DNA from: JAFKKS01 sp039808325
GTDB taxonomy: Bacteria > Pseudomonadota > Alphaproteobacteria > Rhizobiales > Xanthobacteraceae
DNA length: 17,657 nucleotides
Assembly (NCBI GenBank): GCA_039808325.1
Contig: JBDHSU010000087.1
Coordinates: forward strand, 1-17,657
Reading direction: 5' to 3'
How positions within the stretch are numbered: position 1 is the stretch's first letter; the number at the start of each line of letters is the position of its first letter. A model generated the notes under the pieces. It saw only the letters and a program-made list of their open reading frames with translations, ran no database searches and had not been told where the DNA came from. Shown here piece by piece: positions 5,918-13,297 of this stretch. Position numbers and translations under genes: made by a program.

Positions 5918-7297
5918 GTGAATATCGAGAGCCAGCCGCAAGCCTCCGCTCCGTCCGCCTCCCGTCCCGCCGCGCCGGAAGCGGCGGCGATGAGCGCCTT
6001 CTCGCCGCGCGAGATTGTCTCCGAGCTCGATCGCTACATCGTCGGGCAAAGTGACGCCAAGCGCGCGGTCGCCATCGCCTTGCGCAACCGCTGGCGGCGG
6101 CTGCAGCTCGACGAAAAGCTGCGCGAGGAGGTGCTGCCGAAGAACATCCTGATGATCGGGCCGACCGGCGTCGGCAAGACGGAAATCTCGCGCCGCCTGG
6201 CGCGGCTTGCCGGCGCGCCCTTCATCAAGGTCGAGGCGACGAAGTTCACCGAGGTCGGCTATGTCGGCCGCGACGTCGAGCAGATCGTGCGCGACCTCGT
6301 GGAGGCCGCGATCCTGATGACCCGCGAGCGCAGGCGCAAGGACGTGTCCGCGCGGGCGCATCTTGCGGCGGAGGAGCGCGTGCTCACGGCGCTCGTCGGT
6401 GAGCATGCAAGCCCCGCGACGAAGGATTCCTTCCGCCGCAAGCTGCGCGCCAACGAGCTTGACGACAAGGAGATCGAGATCGAGGTGCAGTCGTCCGGCG
6501 GCGGCATGCCGCTGTTCGAGATTCCCGGCATGCCCGGTGCGCAGATGGGCGCCATCTCGATCGGCGATCTGCTCGGCAAGGGCTTGGGCCAGAAGACCAA
6601 GACGCGCCGCATGACAGTGCGCGACTCCTACGGCACGCTGATCAACGAGGAGTCCGACAAGCTGCTCGATCAGGAGCAGCTCGTGCAGGAGGCGATCCGG
6701 TCGGTCGAGAACAACGGCATCGTCTTTCTCGACGAGATCGACAAGATTTGCGCGCGCGAAGGCCGCGCCAGCGGCGATGTCTCACGCGAAGGCGTGCAGC
6801 GCGACCTGCTGCCGCTGATCGAAGGCACGACCGTTTCGACGAAGCACGGCCCGGTGAAAACCGACCACATCCTGTTCATCGCCTCCGGCGCGTTCCATGT
6901 GTCGAAGCCGTCGGACCTGCTTCCCGAGTTGCAGGGACGGCTGCCGATCCGCGTCGAGCTGCGGGCGCTGACGCGCGACGACTTCAAGCGCATCCTGACC
7001 GAAACGGAAGTCTCGCTGATCAAGCAGACCGTGGCGCTGCTCGCGACCGAGGGCGTCACGCTCGCGTTCTCCGACGACGCGATCGACGCCATCGCCGACA
7101 TCGCCGTCGAGGTGAATGCGAATGTCGAGAATATCGGCGCCCGGCGGTTGCAGACGGTGATCGAGCGCGTGCTCGACGATATTTCGTTCTCGGCGCCGGA
7201 CCGCTCCGGCGAGACCGTCGCGATCGACGCGACCTATATCGAGGAGCACATTGGCGACCTGGCGCGCAACGCCGACCTCTCGCGGTTTATTTTGTAA
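5918..7297 (+). CDS. hslU: ATP-dependent protease ATPase subunit HslU
   Basis: The AAA+ unfoldase of HslVU, which unfolds substrates and feeds them to HslV. The N-domain begins at SPREIVSELDRYIVGQ. Walker A GPTGVGKT is at residues 81-88, with the pore-loop motif GYVGRD near 112. A charged I-domain follows, then Walker B (VFLDEID) near 268-274. Sensor and arginine-finger regions follow (ELQGRLPIRVEL, NIGARRLQTV). The C-terminus DLSRFIL is the tail that docks into HslV. The GTG at 5918 gives 459 residues and has a good AAGGAA about ten bases upstream. The ATG at 5990 would give 435 residues, closer to the usual family length, but it has a weaker binding site. The extra 24 residues are Ala/Pro/Ser-rich and probably disordered. 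A short GC hairpin follows the stop. Confidence 0.96.
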   Translation: MNIESQPQASAPSASRPAAPEAAAMSAFSPREIVSELDRYIVGQSDAKRAVAIALRNRWRRLQLDEKLREEVLPKNILMIGPTGVGKTEISRRLARLAGAPFIKVEATKFTEVGYVGRDVEQIVRDLVEAAILMTRERRRKDVSARAHLAAEERVLTALVGEHASPATKDSFRRKLRANELDDKEIEIEVQSSGGGMPLFEIPGMPGAQMGAISIGDLLGKGLGQKTKTRRMTVRDSYGTLINEESDKLLDQEQLVQEAIRSVENNGIVFLDEIDKICAREGRASGDVSREGVQRDLLPLIEGTTVSTKHGPVKTDHILFIASGAFHVSKPSDLLPELQGRLPIRVELRALTRDDFKRILTETEVSLIKQTVALLATEGVTLAFSDDAIDAIADIAVEVNANVENIGARRLQTVIERVLDDISFSAPDRSGETVAIDATYIEEHIGDLARNADLSRFIL

Positions 7298-7317
7298 GGC
7301 GGGCTCCCCCGCTTGTC
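7297..7317 (+). terminator. Possible rho-independent terminator of hslU
   Basis: GCGGG (7299-7303), loop CTCC, CCCGC (7308-7312), followed by TTGT, directly after the hslU stop. The stem is short and the T-tract poor, so termination may be only partial. The larger palindromic repeat begins immediately afterwards. Confidence 0.4.
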
Positions 7318-7408
7318 GTCCCTGCGAAGGCGGGGACCCCGTGCGCCCCAGCCTCGCGGGTTAAAGCGCGCGACAGGGAGTGCCGATGCCCGCCTGCGCG
7401 GGCATGAC
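7315..7408. repeat. Bipartite palindromic intergenic repeat (copy B)
   Basis: Same design as the element at 1430-1525, in the opposite orientation. The left hairpin is CCCTGC (7320-7325), loop GAAG, GCGGGG (7330-7335). The right hairpin is ATGCCCGC (7386-7393), loop CTGC, GCGGGCAT (7398-7405). It ends with CATGAC. The right hairpin stem is identical to the left stem of copy A. It lies between the convergent hslU and DUF2076 genes. Confidence 0.7.
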
Positions 7409-7425
7409 AGCCTCGGTAACCGCGA

Positions 7426-8346
7426 TCAATTGTCGTCGTCGGACTCGAAGTCGTCGTCGTCGTAGTCGCCGTCCTGCTCCTCGTCCTGCAGGTCGTCTTC
7501 GTCTTGCAGGTCGTCCTGGTCCTGGTCTTCGTCCTGGTCCTGGTCTTCGTCCTGCAGGCGGTCGGCTTGCGCCATGTTGGCGCTCCCGCCCCGTCCGATG
7601 TCGCCGACACCAGCGTCCTGCGCCAGGCTGCTGTTCGGATCGCTCTTTGCGCCGCCGCCACGGATGAGGTGATCGAGCGCGCCGCCGAGCGGGTTGCCTT
7701 GCCCGCCGGCCCCACCCGTTGCCGCGCCGCCTTGCCCGGCAAGCGCCGAGCGGATGCCGTTCATCAACAGGCTGCCGCCGATGGCGCCGGCCGCGACCGC
7801 CGCCGCCGTGCCGAGGAAGCTGCCGCCTCCGCCGCCCGCAGCGGGCCCCCCAGGACCGCCAAAGCCAGGACCGCCAAAACCGGGGCCGCCGGGCCCTCCC
7901 GGCCCCGCCGCATAGCCCGGGCTGGCGTCGCGCGCCCGGCCCCAAGGGTCTCCCCGCGAGTCGTCGCGCCGTTCGCCATAGCCCGCCGGCGCGCCCATCG
8001 GCTGGCCGCGGCCGACCGAAGGCACCGAGCCGCTGCGCGGCTCCTCGCGGCCGAAAACCGTGTCGCGGATACCGTCGAGGAAGCTGCGCGATTGCTCGTT
8101 TCGCCCGCCTTGCGGGGGCGGCGCCCCACGGTTCAATTCGTCTTCAAGGTCGGCGATATGGTCGTTGGCGGCGCGCAGCGCCTCGTCCTGCACCAGCACG
8201 GTTTGCACCAGCGCGTAGAGCGCGTTCGGGGCGCGCTGCAATCCTTCGCGGATCGCGCGTTCGGCGTCGGCGTCGCGCGGGTTGCGCTCAAGCTGCGCCA
8301 GCCGGTCGAAAAGATCGGCAATGAGATCACGTTCCTGCGGGGTCAT
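7426..8346 (-). CDS. DUF2076 domain-containing protein with acidic repeat tail
   Basis: A 306-residue protein of the DUF2076 family, function unknown. The N-terminal MTPQERDLIADLFDRLAQLE and the predicted coiled coil at about 40-75 (YALVQTVLVQDEALRAANDHIADLEDELN) are typical. The middle is Gly/Pro-rich and disordered, with a short hydrophobic Ala/Gly stretch (GTAAAVAAGAIGGSLLMNG), a usual feature of the family. The last 40 or so residues are almost only Asp, Glu and Gln, which is unusual. They are encoded by tandem short repeats at 7459-7556. The start at 8346 has a strong AGGAGA six bases upstream. No signal peptide is seen. The deacetylase gene ends 89 bp upstream on the same strand. The acidic tail could bind cations or basic proteins, but this is speculation. 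Confidence 0.88.
   Translation of the reverse strand: MTPQERDLIADLFDRLAQLERNPRDADAERAIREGLQRAPNALYALVQTVLVQDEALRAANDHIADLEDELNRGAPPPQGGRNEQSRSFLDGIRDTVFGREEPRSGSVPSVGRGQPMGAPAGYGERRDDSRGDPWGRARDASPGYAAGPGGPGGPGFGGPGFGGPGGPAAGGGGGSFLGTAAAVAAGAIGGSLLMNGIRSALAGQGGAATGGAGGQGNPLGGALDHLIRGGGAKSDPNSSLAQDAGVGDIGRGGSANMAQADRLQDEDQDQDEDQDQDDLQDEDDLQDEEQDGDYDDDDFESDDDN
7513..7548. repeat. Two exact 18-bp tandem repeats inside the DUF2076 gene
   Basis: GTCCTGGTCCTGGTCTTC occurs at 7513-7530 and again at 7531-7548, flanked by degenerate GTCCTG/GTCTTC hexamers from about 7459 to 7556. On the coding strand each copy adds six residues (EDQDQD). Length changes by whole units would keep the reading frame. Confidence 0.85.
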
Positions 8347-8435
8347 CGGCTTTCTCCTCTGCCCGTGACGCCGGTCATGTAGAGTGCCGTTTGCGGCTCG
8401 GCCATGGCGGACGCAAAAGAAACCTTGTCGCAGCC

Positions 8436-9293
8436 TCAAACCGGCGGTGTCGCCAGCGAAACCCCGGCCGCGGCAAGGTCCTGCGCGAAGGTATCGCCGG
8501 CGAGATAGGCGTATTCACGCTCGCGCAGCGTCGTCACCGGGTCGAGCCGGGCGAGCTCCGCGTCGACGAAGCCGGGATGGCACATCACCACCCCGCCCTC
8601 GTCCAGGCCCTCGAGGAAACCGGGAAAGAGCCGCGCGAAATCGGCGTCCTCGCGAAACGCGTAGGTTCCCGCGAAGCCGGAATTGGTGGCGATCTGGCGT
8701 TGCGCGGCGAGGCGGCGGAACTTGACGCTGAGCCGGTCGATCAGAATCCCCTTCGGGTCGGAAAGCGACAGGGGCATTCCGGAGGGGCGTCCGCATTGGC
8801 GCACCCACGCATGCGGGGTGAGCGTCTGCATTGTCGCCAGGACGCAATCGCGGATCTGCGGAAACAGATGCACATGCTGGTGCCCGTCGACGAAGTCGGG
8901 CATGCGTCCGAACGCATGATGGAAGGCTGCGAACTGCGCCTCCACTTCCGCCCGCAGCGCCTTGGCGTCGAGGCGGCGCGCCATCGCACGCAACAGCGTC
9001 GTCCCGAGCGGCAGGAAGGCGCCGTCCTCGCCGGCCGGCGCATAGCCGGGCGAGAGCGGCGCGAACGGCGCCGTCAGCGTCACATGCAGGCCGATCGCGG
9101 TGCGTGGCCGGCCGGCGTTGAGATCGACGAGCGGGCGCGCCTTGTCCCAGGTGAATCCCGGTGCCACGACCATCGCGGAGGCGGCGTTGAGGCGGCCGCG
9201 CGCGATGAGGTCGCGGATCGCGGCGCTGACGCCGGGAGCGATGCCGTAATCGTCCGCGCACAGCCAAATGCGCCGTGTCGTCGCCTCGCTCAT
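8436..9293 (-). CDS. YdjC/ChbG/NaxD-like carbohydrate deacetylase
   Basis: A 285-residue metal-dependent deacetylase of the YdjC family, which includes ChbG (chitooligosaccharides), HpnK (hopanoids) and NaxD (undecaprenyl-phosphate amino sugar for lipid A). Metal and catalytic motifs are visible: ADDYG at residues 13-17, GLH at 68-70, DGHQHVH at 136-142 and CHPG at 238-241. There is no signal peptide, so it acts in the cytoplasm or on the inner membrane face. The start ATG overlaps the stop of the glycosyltransferase gene (ATGA, 9290-9293), which implies coupled synthesis and a shared substrate. That context favours a NaxD-like role, removing the N-acetyl group from a polyprenyl-phosphate-linked HexNAc, over chitin use. 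The substrate remains an inference. Confidence 0.87.
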   Translation of the reverse strand: MSEATTRRIWLCADDYGIAPGVSAAIRDLIARGRLNAASAMVVAPGFTWDKARPLVDLNAGRPRTAIGLHVTLTAPFAPLSPGYAPAGEDGAFLPLGTTLLRAMARRLDAKALRAEVEAQFAAFHHAFGRMPDFVDGHQHVHLFPQIRDCVLATMQTLTPHAWVRQCGRPSGMPLSLSDPKGILIDRLSVKFRRLAAQRQIATNSGFAGTYAFREDADFARLFPGFLEGLDEGGVVMCHPGFVDAELARLDPVTTLREREYAYLAGDTFAQDLAAAGVSLATPPV

Positions 9294-10363
9294 TCCGCCG
9301 CGGGCCGCTGCGTAGGGTTGGAGGTGATGTCGGTCATCGTCTCGGCGGTCATGGTGTCTGCGGTCTTGGTCAGATGTTCGGCGATGAAATAGACCGGGCG
9401 CGCTTTGATCTCCGAGAGAATCTTGCCGATATATTCGCCCATGATTCCGATCATCATCAGTTGCACGCCGCCGAGCACCATCAGGCCGACGATCAGCGAC
9501 GGATAGCCCGGCACGCTTTTCTCGAACACCAGCGTTTCGATCAATATCTCCACGCCGAAAATGAAGGCGCCGAACGCGAGCAGCAGCCCGGCGAGGCTCG
9601 CGAGGCGCAGCGGCGCGACCGAGAAGCTCGTCAGTCCCTCGATGGACAGGCTGACAAGCGCGCGCGCATTCCATTTCGTGTCTCCGGCGACACGCGCCGA
9701 CGGATCGTAGTCGACGCGGAGTTGCCGGAAGCCGATCCAGCTCGAAAGGCCCTTGAAGAAGCGGTTGCGCTCCGGCATCTGCCGCAGCGCCGTTGCCGCG
9801 CGCGGCGAGAGCAGCCGGAAGTCGCCGGCATCCTCGGGAATCTTGTGGCGCGCGCCCCAGTTCAGCGTGTCGTAGAAGATGCGCACGCCGAGCCGCCGCA
9901 GCCAGGATTCGCCGCCGCGATTCGCCTTGGCGGTGTAGACGACGTCGTAGCCATCATCGAGCCAATGCGAGACCAGCCTTTCGGCGAGCGCCGGCGGGTG
10001 CTGGCCGTCGCCGTCCATGAACAGGACGGCGCCGTAGCGGGCATGGTCGAGTCCGGCGAGCAGGGCCGCCTCCTTGCCGAAATTGCGCGACAGCGCGACG
10101 ACCTGGATGTCGATCCCCGCGGCTGGGAGAGTCTTGGCGATGGCGAGCGTCGCGTCGCGGCTGCCGTCGTCGACATACACCACCTCGCAATGCAGGCCGC
10201 GGCGGGCCTTGAGGCCGGCGGCCATGGCGGCGACGCGCGCATGCACCTCGGCCAGCCCCTCCGCCTCGTTGTAAGCGGGAATGACGATGGAAAGCCCCGT
10301 CGGCCGCGGATTGCGCGCGTGCTCCAGTCTTTCGGGTATCCATCGGCCGGCGTTGGGATTCAT
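9290..10363 (-). CDS. GT2 polyprenyl-phosphate glycosyltransferase (DPM1/GtrB/FlmF2-like)
   Basis: A 357-residue family 2 glycosyltransferase. The nucleotide-sugar site shows SIVIPAYNEAEGL (25-37), VDDGS (64-68) and the metal-binding MDGDGQHPP (116-124). The acceptor region contains the DFRLLSPRA and RFFKGLSSWIGF signatures seen in dolichyl/undecaprenyl-phosphate sugar synthases. Two C-terminal membrane helices follow at about 254-278 and 291-316, the GtrB/ArnC layout. A polar tail of about 30 residues ends the protein. The expected reaction is transfer of a sugar from a nucleotide donor to undecaprenyl phosphate on the cytoplasmic face. The start at 10363 has AGGA only two bases upstream, rather close. 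The stop overlaps the deacetylase start, and a GtrA-like gene is divergent upstream. The sugar cannot be read from sequence; a HexNAc is inferred from the deacetylase partner. Confidence 0.92.
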   Translation of the reverse strand: MNPNAGRWIPERLEHARNPRPTGLSIVIPAYNEAEGLAEVHARVAAMAAGLKARRGLHCEVVYVDDGSRDATLAIAKTLPAAGIDIQVVALSRNFGKEAALLAGLDHARYGAVLFMDGDGQHPPALAERLVSHWLDDGYDVVYTAKANRGGESWLRRLGVRIFYDTLNWGARHKIPEDAGDFRLLSPRAATALRQMPERNRFFKGLSSWIGFRQLRVDYDPSARVAGDTKWNARALVSLSIEGLTSFSVAPLRLASLAGLLLAFGAFIFGVEILIETLVFEKSVPGYPSLIVGLMVLGGVQLMMIGIMGEYIGKILSEIKARPVYFIAEHLTKTADTMTAETMTDITSNPTQRPAAE

Positions 10364-10489
10364 GGTCCTCGGTACTCGTTTACGAAGAACGCGCCACGCT
10401 ACATCAGATCGTGTTGGATTGTCCCTATCCCCGCTTTCCCGACGCGACCACCTCGGCGGGTCGGTGCGAACGTGTTAAGCGGGCGCGTC

Positions 10490-10936
10490 ATGATCTTGCC
10501 ATCACCGCTCCAGCACGCCCTTGAGCGCCACCTGCCGTGGGTCGCCGAGCGCCCCTTTTTGCTCAAGGCCACGAGCTTCGGCCTGATCGGCGTCCTCAAT
10601 GCCGCGATCGACGCCGGCGTGTTTTTTCTGACGCTCGCCGTCGCGACATCGTCCCTGGTCGCCGCCAACCTCGCGGCCTGGTTCACTGCGGTGTCTTTCT
10701 CCTATGTGATGAACTCACGCATCACGTTTGCGGCGGAATCGGGTCGGCAATTCCGGCTGCGCGATTATCTCCGCTTCGTAGCGTCCGGCATCGTCGGGGT
10801 CGTGGCGAACACGGCCGTGCTCCTTCTCGCCGCGCAGCACTTCTCGCTCTGGATCGCGAAGGGGCTGGCGATCCTGGTGAGCTTCGTCGTCAATTTCTCG
10901 CTCTCGCACTTCGTCGTGTTCCGCACGCGCCGGTGA
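10490..10936 (+). CDS. GtrA-like membrane protein (putative lipid-linked sugar flippase)
   Basis: A 148-residue protein of the GtrA family, small inner-membrane proteins with four helices that are thought to move undecaprenyl-phosphate sugars across the membrane or to assist their synthesis. Helices are visible at about residues 22-43, 47-68, 90-110 and 115-138. The family pattern is seen at F.SY..N...TF (FSYVMNSRITF) and at the terminal NFSLSHFVVFR. The ATG at 10490 is chosen; a GTG at 10472 in frame is an alternative, and neither has a clear ribosome binding site. It is divergent from the glycosyltransferase, with 126 bp between starts, which likely holds both promoters. Its stop is only eight bases from the hisG stop on the other strand. 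Confidence 0.87.
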   Translation: MILPSPLQHALERHLPWVAERPFLLKATSFGLIGVLNAAIDAGVFFLTLAVATSSLVAANLAAWFTAVSFSYVMNSRITFAAESGRQFRLRDYLRFVASGIVGVVANTAVLLLAAQHFSLWIAKGLAILVSFVVNFSLSHFVVFRTRR

Positions 10937-10944
10937 GAGGCCGC

Positions 10945-11925
10945 TCAAACCGCCGCGAGCGCTTCCGCGAGCTTGGCATAGAGCGGATTGTCGCGCGTGA
11001 AGACGTAAGAGATCTCCCCGACCGTCACCGCTCCGGCGCCGCGCTCGCGCAGGAAATCCGCAAGCCCGAACACGTTCTCCGGCGGGCAGTGCAGCGTAAG
11101 CATACCCGAAGATGTCGGGCTCCCGAACGGCGACTGCACGCCGAAGGCGCCGCGCGCATGCTCGAGCACTTCGTCGTCGCAGCTCGGGAAGCGGGTGCGT
11201 ACCTCGCGATAGTTCGCGGCGCGGTCTTGCGCCGCGATACGGTCGAGAATCGCGTGGGCGGCGGCGCGCTCCTCCGCGCCCCAATGCGCCTCGCGCGCCG
11301 CGACGAGGTTGGCCTGCGAGCGCAGCATCACGCCGTCGTCGAGCACCTTGAGGCCGTTGGCGGCGAGCGTCGCCCCCGTCGTCGTGATATCGACGATGAA
11401 TTCGGCCGTGCCTGCGGCCGGCGCGCCTTCGGTCGCGCCGAGGCTTTCGACGACGCGATAGTCGCTGATGCGGTGCCGCGCGAAGAACGTGCGCGAAATA
11501 TTGATGTATTTGGTCGCGACCCGCATCTTGCGGTCGTGGCGCTGGCGGAAGGCGCTCGCGACGTCGTCGAGATCGGCCATGGTGCGCACGTCGATCCAGG
11601 CCTGCGGCACGGCCACCACGACATTGGCGTAGCCGAAGCCGAGCGGCGCGAGCAGCACGACCCGTTTGTCCGCGTCGGCGATCATTTCGCGCACGAGGTC
11701 TTCCCCCGTGATGCCGAAGTGCACGGTACCTTGCGCGAGCTGCGAGGTGATCTCGGAGGCGGAGAGGTAGGCGATCTCGACACGGTCGAAGCCGGCCAGC
11801 TTGCCGCGATATTCGCGGGCGCCGCGCGGCTGCGTGAGATTGAGGCCCGCCCGCGCGAAGAACGCCTGGGCCTGCTCCTGCAGGCGCCCCTTGGAGGGGA
11901 CGGCGATGATCAGCGGCGCGCTCAT
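10945..11925 (-). CDS. hisG: ATP phosphoribosyltransferase
   Basis: HisG joins ATP and PRPP to make phosphoribosyl-ATP, the first and committed step of histidine synthesis, in the cytoplasm. The N-terminal domain shows IAVPSKGRLQ and GITGEDLVRE. The PRPP-binding loop EFIVDITTTGATLAANG is at residues 175-191. At 326 residues it is much longer than the 200-230 of classical short HisG. Residues from about 235 on, including MLTLHCPPENVFGLADFL and GAGAVTVGEISYVF, look like the ferredoxin-like regulatory domain of long HisG. Yet it is paired with hisZ, the partner of the short form. The ATG overlaps the hisZ stop (ATGA, 11922-11925), so the two are translationally coupled. It is convergent with the GtrA-like gene. 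Confidence 0.95.
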   Translation of the reverse strand: MSAPLIIAVPSKGRLQEQAQAFFARAGLNLTQPRGAREYRGKLAGFDRVEIAYLSASEITSQLAQGTVHFGITGEDLVREMIADADKRVVLLAPLGFGYANVVVAVPQAWIDVRTMADLDDVASAFRQRHDRKMRVATKYINISRTFFARHRISDYRVVESLGATEGAPAAGTAEFIVDITTTGATLAANGLKVLDDGVMLRSQANLVAAREAHWGAEERAAAHAILDRIAAQDRAANYREVRTRFPSCDDEVLEHARGAFGVQSPFGSPTSSGMLTLHCPPENVFGLADFLRERGAGAVTVGEISYVFTRDNPLYAKLAEALAAV

Positions 11926-13070
11926 GCGGCGCCTCCCAGCATCGCCAGCCGCTCGATCCATACGGCGAAGCCGACGGCGGGGATCGGCTCGGCGCTGCCG
12001 AGCCGCGCCAGCATGCCGTCGTAGCGCCCGCCGGCGACCAGTTGACGGGCCACGCGTTCGGTCGGGTCGCGAAGCTCGAACACGAAGCCGGTGTAGTAGT
12101 CGAGACCGCGCCCGTATGCCGTCGAGAAACGAATCCCGGCGACATCGACGCCGCGCGCCGCGAGGAAGCCGGCGCGGCTGTCGAACAGGTCGAGCGCTTC
12201 GTTGAGTGAAATTCCGGCGTCGCTCGTCAGCGTGCGTAGCGCCACGCTCGCGTCGTCGGGATCGCCGACGATCGCCAGGAAGCGCTTGATCAGCGCCCGC
12301 GTCTCCTGCGGCAGCCGGGCAATTCCCCCGAGGGCGGATTGCTCGAGGAAGCGCGCGGCAATCTCGTCGACGCTGCGCCCGCCGACCGTGCTCGCTCCGG
12401 CGATGGAGAGGAGATCGGTGACGAGCGCGCGCGCCGCTTTCGGGTCGGAGCCGGCGAGCGCGGAGAGCACGCCCTGATATTCGAGGCGCGGCGCGGCCGC
12501 GTCGGCGACGAGCCGGTCGAGGTCGTGCTCCAGCGTTTCGGCGCGGTTGAAATCCTTGATGAGCCGGCGCTTCCATGCGGAGGGCAGATCGAGCGCGAAG
12601 ACGAGCGCCTGGAACAGCCCCACGTCGCCCATCATGATCTGCGGCTCGGCGAGGCCGTAATGCGCCGTCGCCTCGATGCCGAGCGCGAGGATTTCGGCGT
12701 CGGCGGCGGCGACGTCCTGCCGGCCGAAGGATTCGATGCCGCCCTGGAGGAACTCCGGGCTGGCGTTGCCGCGGTCGCGGAACACCGGCCCGAGGTAGCA
12801 GAAATTCGCCGGCGTGCCGGCGGCGGACGACGCCAAGTAGTCGCGCGCGACGGGGATCGTCAGATCGGGACGCAGACAGAGCTCGCGCCCGCCGGTGTCG
12901 GCGGTCAGATACATGCGGCGGCGGATGTCTTCGCCCGAGAGGTCGAGGAACGGTTCCGCGGGCTGCAGGATGGCCGGACGCGCGCGGGAATAGCCCGCGC
13001 CCTCATAGGCGGCGAGCAGCGCCTCCGCGCGCGTACCGCTCGAGGCCGGCGTTATGGTCGTTTCGTTCAT
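11922..13070 (-). CDS. hisZ: ATP phosphoribosyltransferase regulatory subunit HisZ
   Basis: HisZ is a paralogue of histidyl-tRNA synthetase that lacks aminoacylation activity. It forms a complex with HisG and confers activity and histidine feedback. The protein is 382 residues. Class II synthetase-like motifs are kept in part: RPDLTIPVAR (67-76), CYLGPVFRDR (91-100), and the histidine-binding region YGRGLDYYTGFVFEL around 318-333. There is no anticodon-binding domain at the C-terminus, which separates it from HisS. The ATG at 13070 has only a weak ribosome binding site. The leader upstream contains a strong hairpin at 13116-13143. The gene overlaps hisG by four bases. hisS, often adjacent in relatives, is not seen in this window. 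Confidence 0.94.
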   Translation of the reverse strand: MNETTITPASSGTRAEALLAAYEGAGYSRARPAILQPAEPFLDLSGEDIRRRMYLTADTGGRELCLRPDLTIPVARDYLASSAAGTPANFCYLGPVFRDRGNASPEFLQGGIESFGRQDVAAADAEILALGIEATAHYGLAEPQIMMGDVGLFQALVFALDLPSAWKRRLIKDFNRAETLEHDLDRLVADAAAPRLEYQGVLSALAGSDPKAARALVTDLLSIAGASTVGGRSVDEIAARFLEQSALGGIARLPQETRALIKRFLAIVGDPDDASVALRTLTSDAGISLNEALDLFDSRAGFLAARGVDVAGIRFSTAYGRGLDYYTGFVFELRDPTERVARQLVAGGRYDGMLARLGSAEPIPAVGFAVWIERLAMLGGAA

Positions 13071-13115
13071 GATGGTCGCCGTCGCTCAAGGTCTTCGCGC
13101 CCGCGGTGAAAGGAA

Positions 13116-13143
13116 GCGCCGCCTTTATCACGGAAGGCGGCGC
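13116..13143. terminator. Strong GC hairpin between dctP-like gene and hisZ
   Basis: GCGCCGCCTT (13116-13125) pairs exactly with AAGGCGGCGC (13134-13143) around an 8-base loop. Short pyrimidine runs follow on each strand. It lies about 155 bp after the solute-binding-protein stop and 46 bp before the hisZ start. It could terminate the upstream gene, or sit in the hisZ leader if hisZ is transcribed from the AT-rich patch at about 13228-13247. Confidence 0.5.
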
Positions 13144-13297
13144 CTTTCGATGACAATCGCCGGACGGGCTTAATGGAACGTCGGCCATGCGCCGCCGGCC
13201 CCGTGCCACCCAAGCAGAAAATGGCGACTTATCAATAAATTATCGGCCTTTCGGCGTCACGGTTTCCGGGCGTCTCGCGCGGGAGGCGGGGGCGCGG

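Noticed and set aside
7426..7560. CRISPR-like or VNTR array in the 7459-7556 repeats
   Set aside because: The repeats are 6-18 bp, adjacent and in frame within a coding sequence, without spacers.
8436..10363. Hopanoid genes hpnI/hpnK
   Set aside because: The glycosyltransferase has the two-helix GtrB/DPM layout rather than an HpnI-like one, and no other hopanoid gene is present; the deacetylase family alone does not decide.
9275..10489. Long upstream extension of the GtrA-like reading frame
   Set aside because: The extension is antisense to the glycosyltransferase and is Arg/Asp/Ala-rich noise; the GtrA domain starts after 10490.
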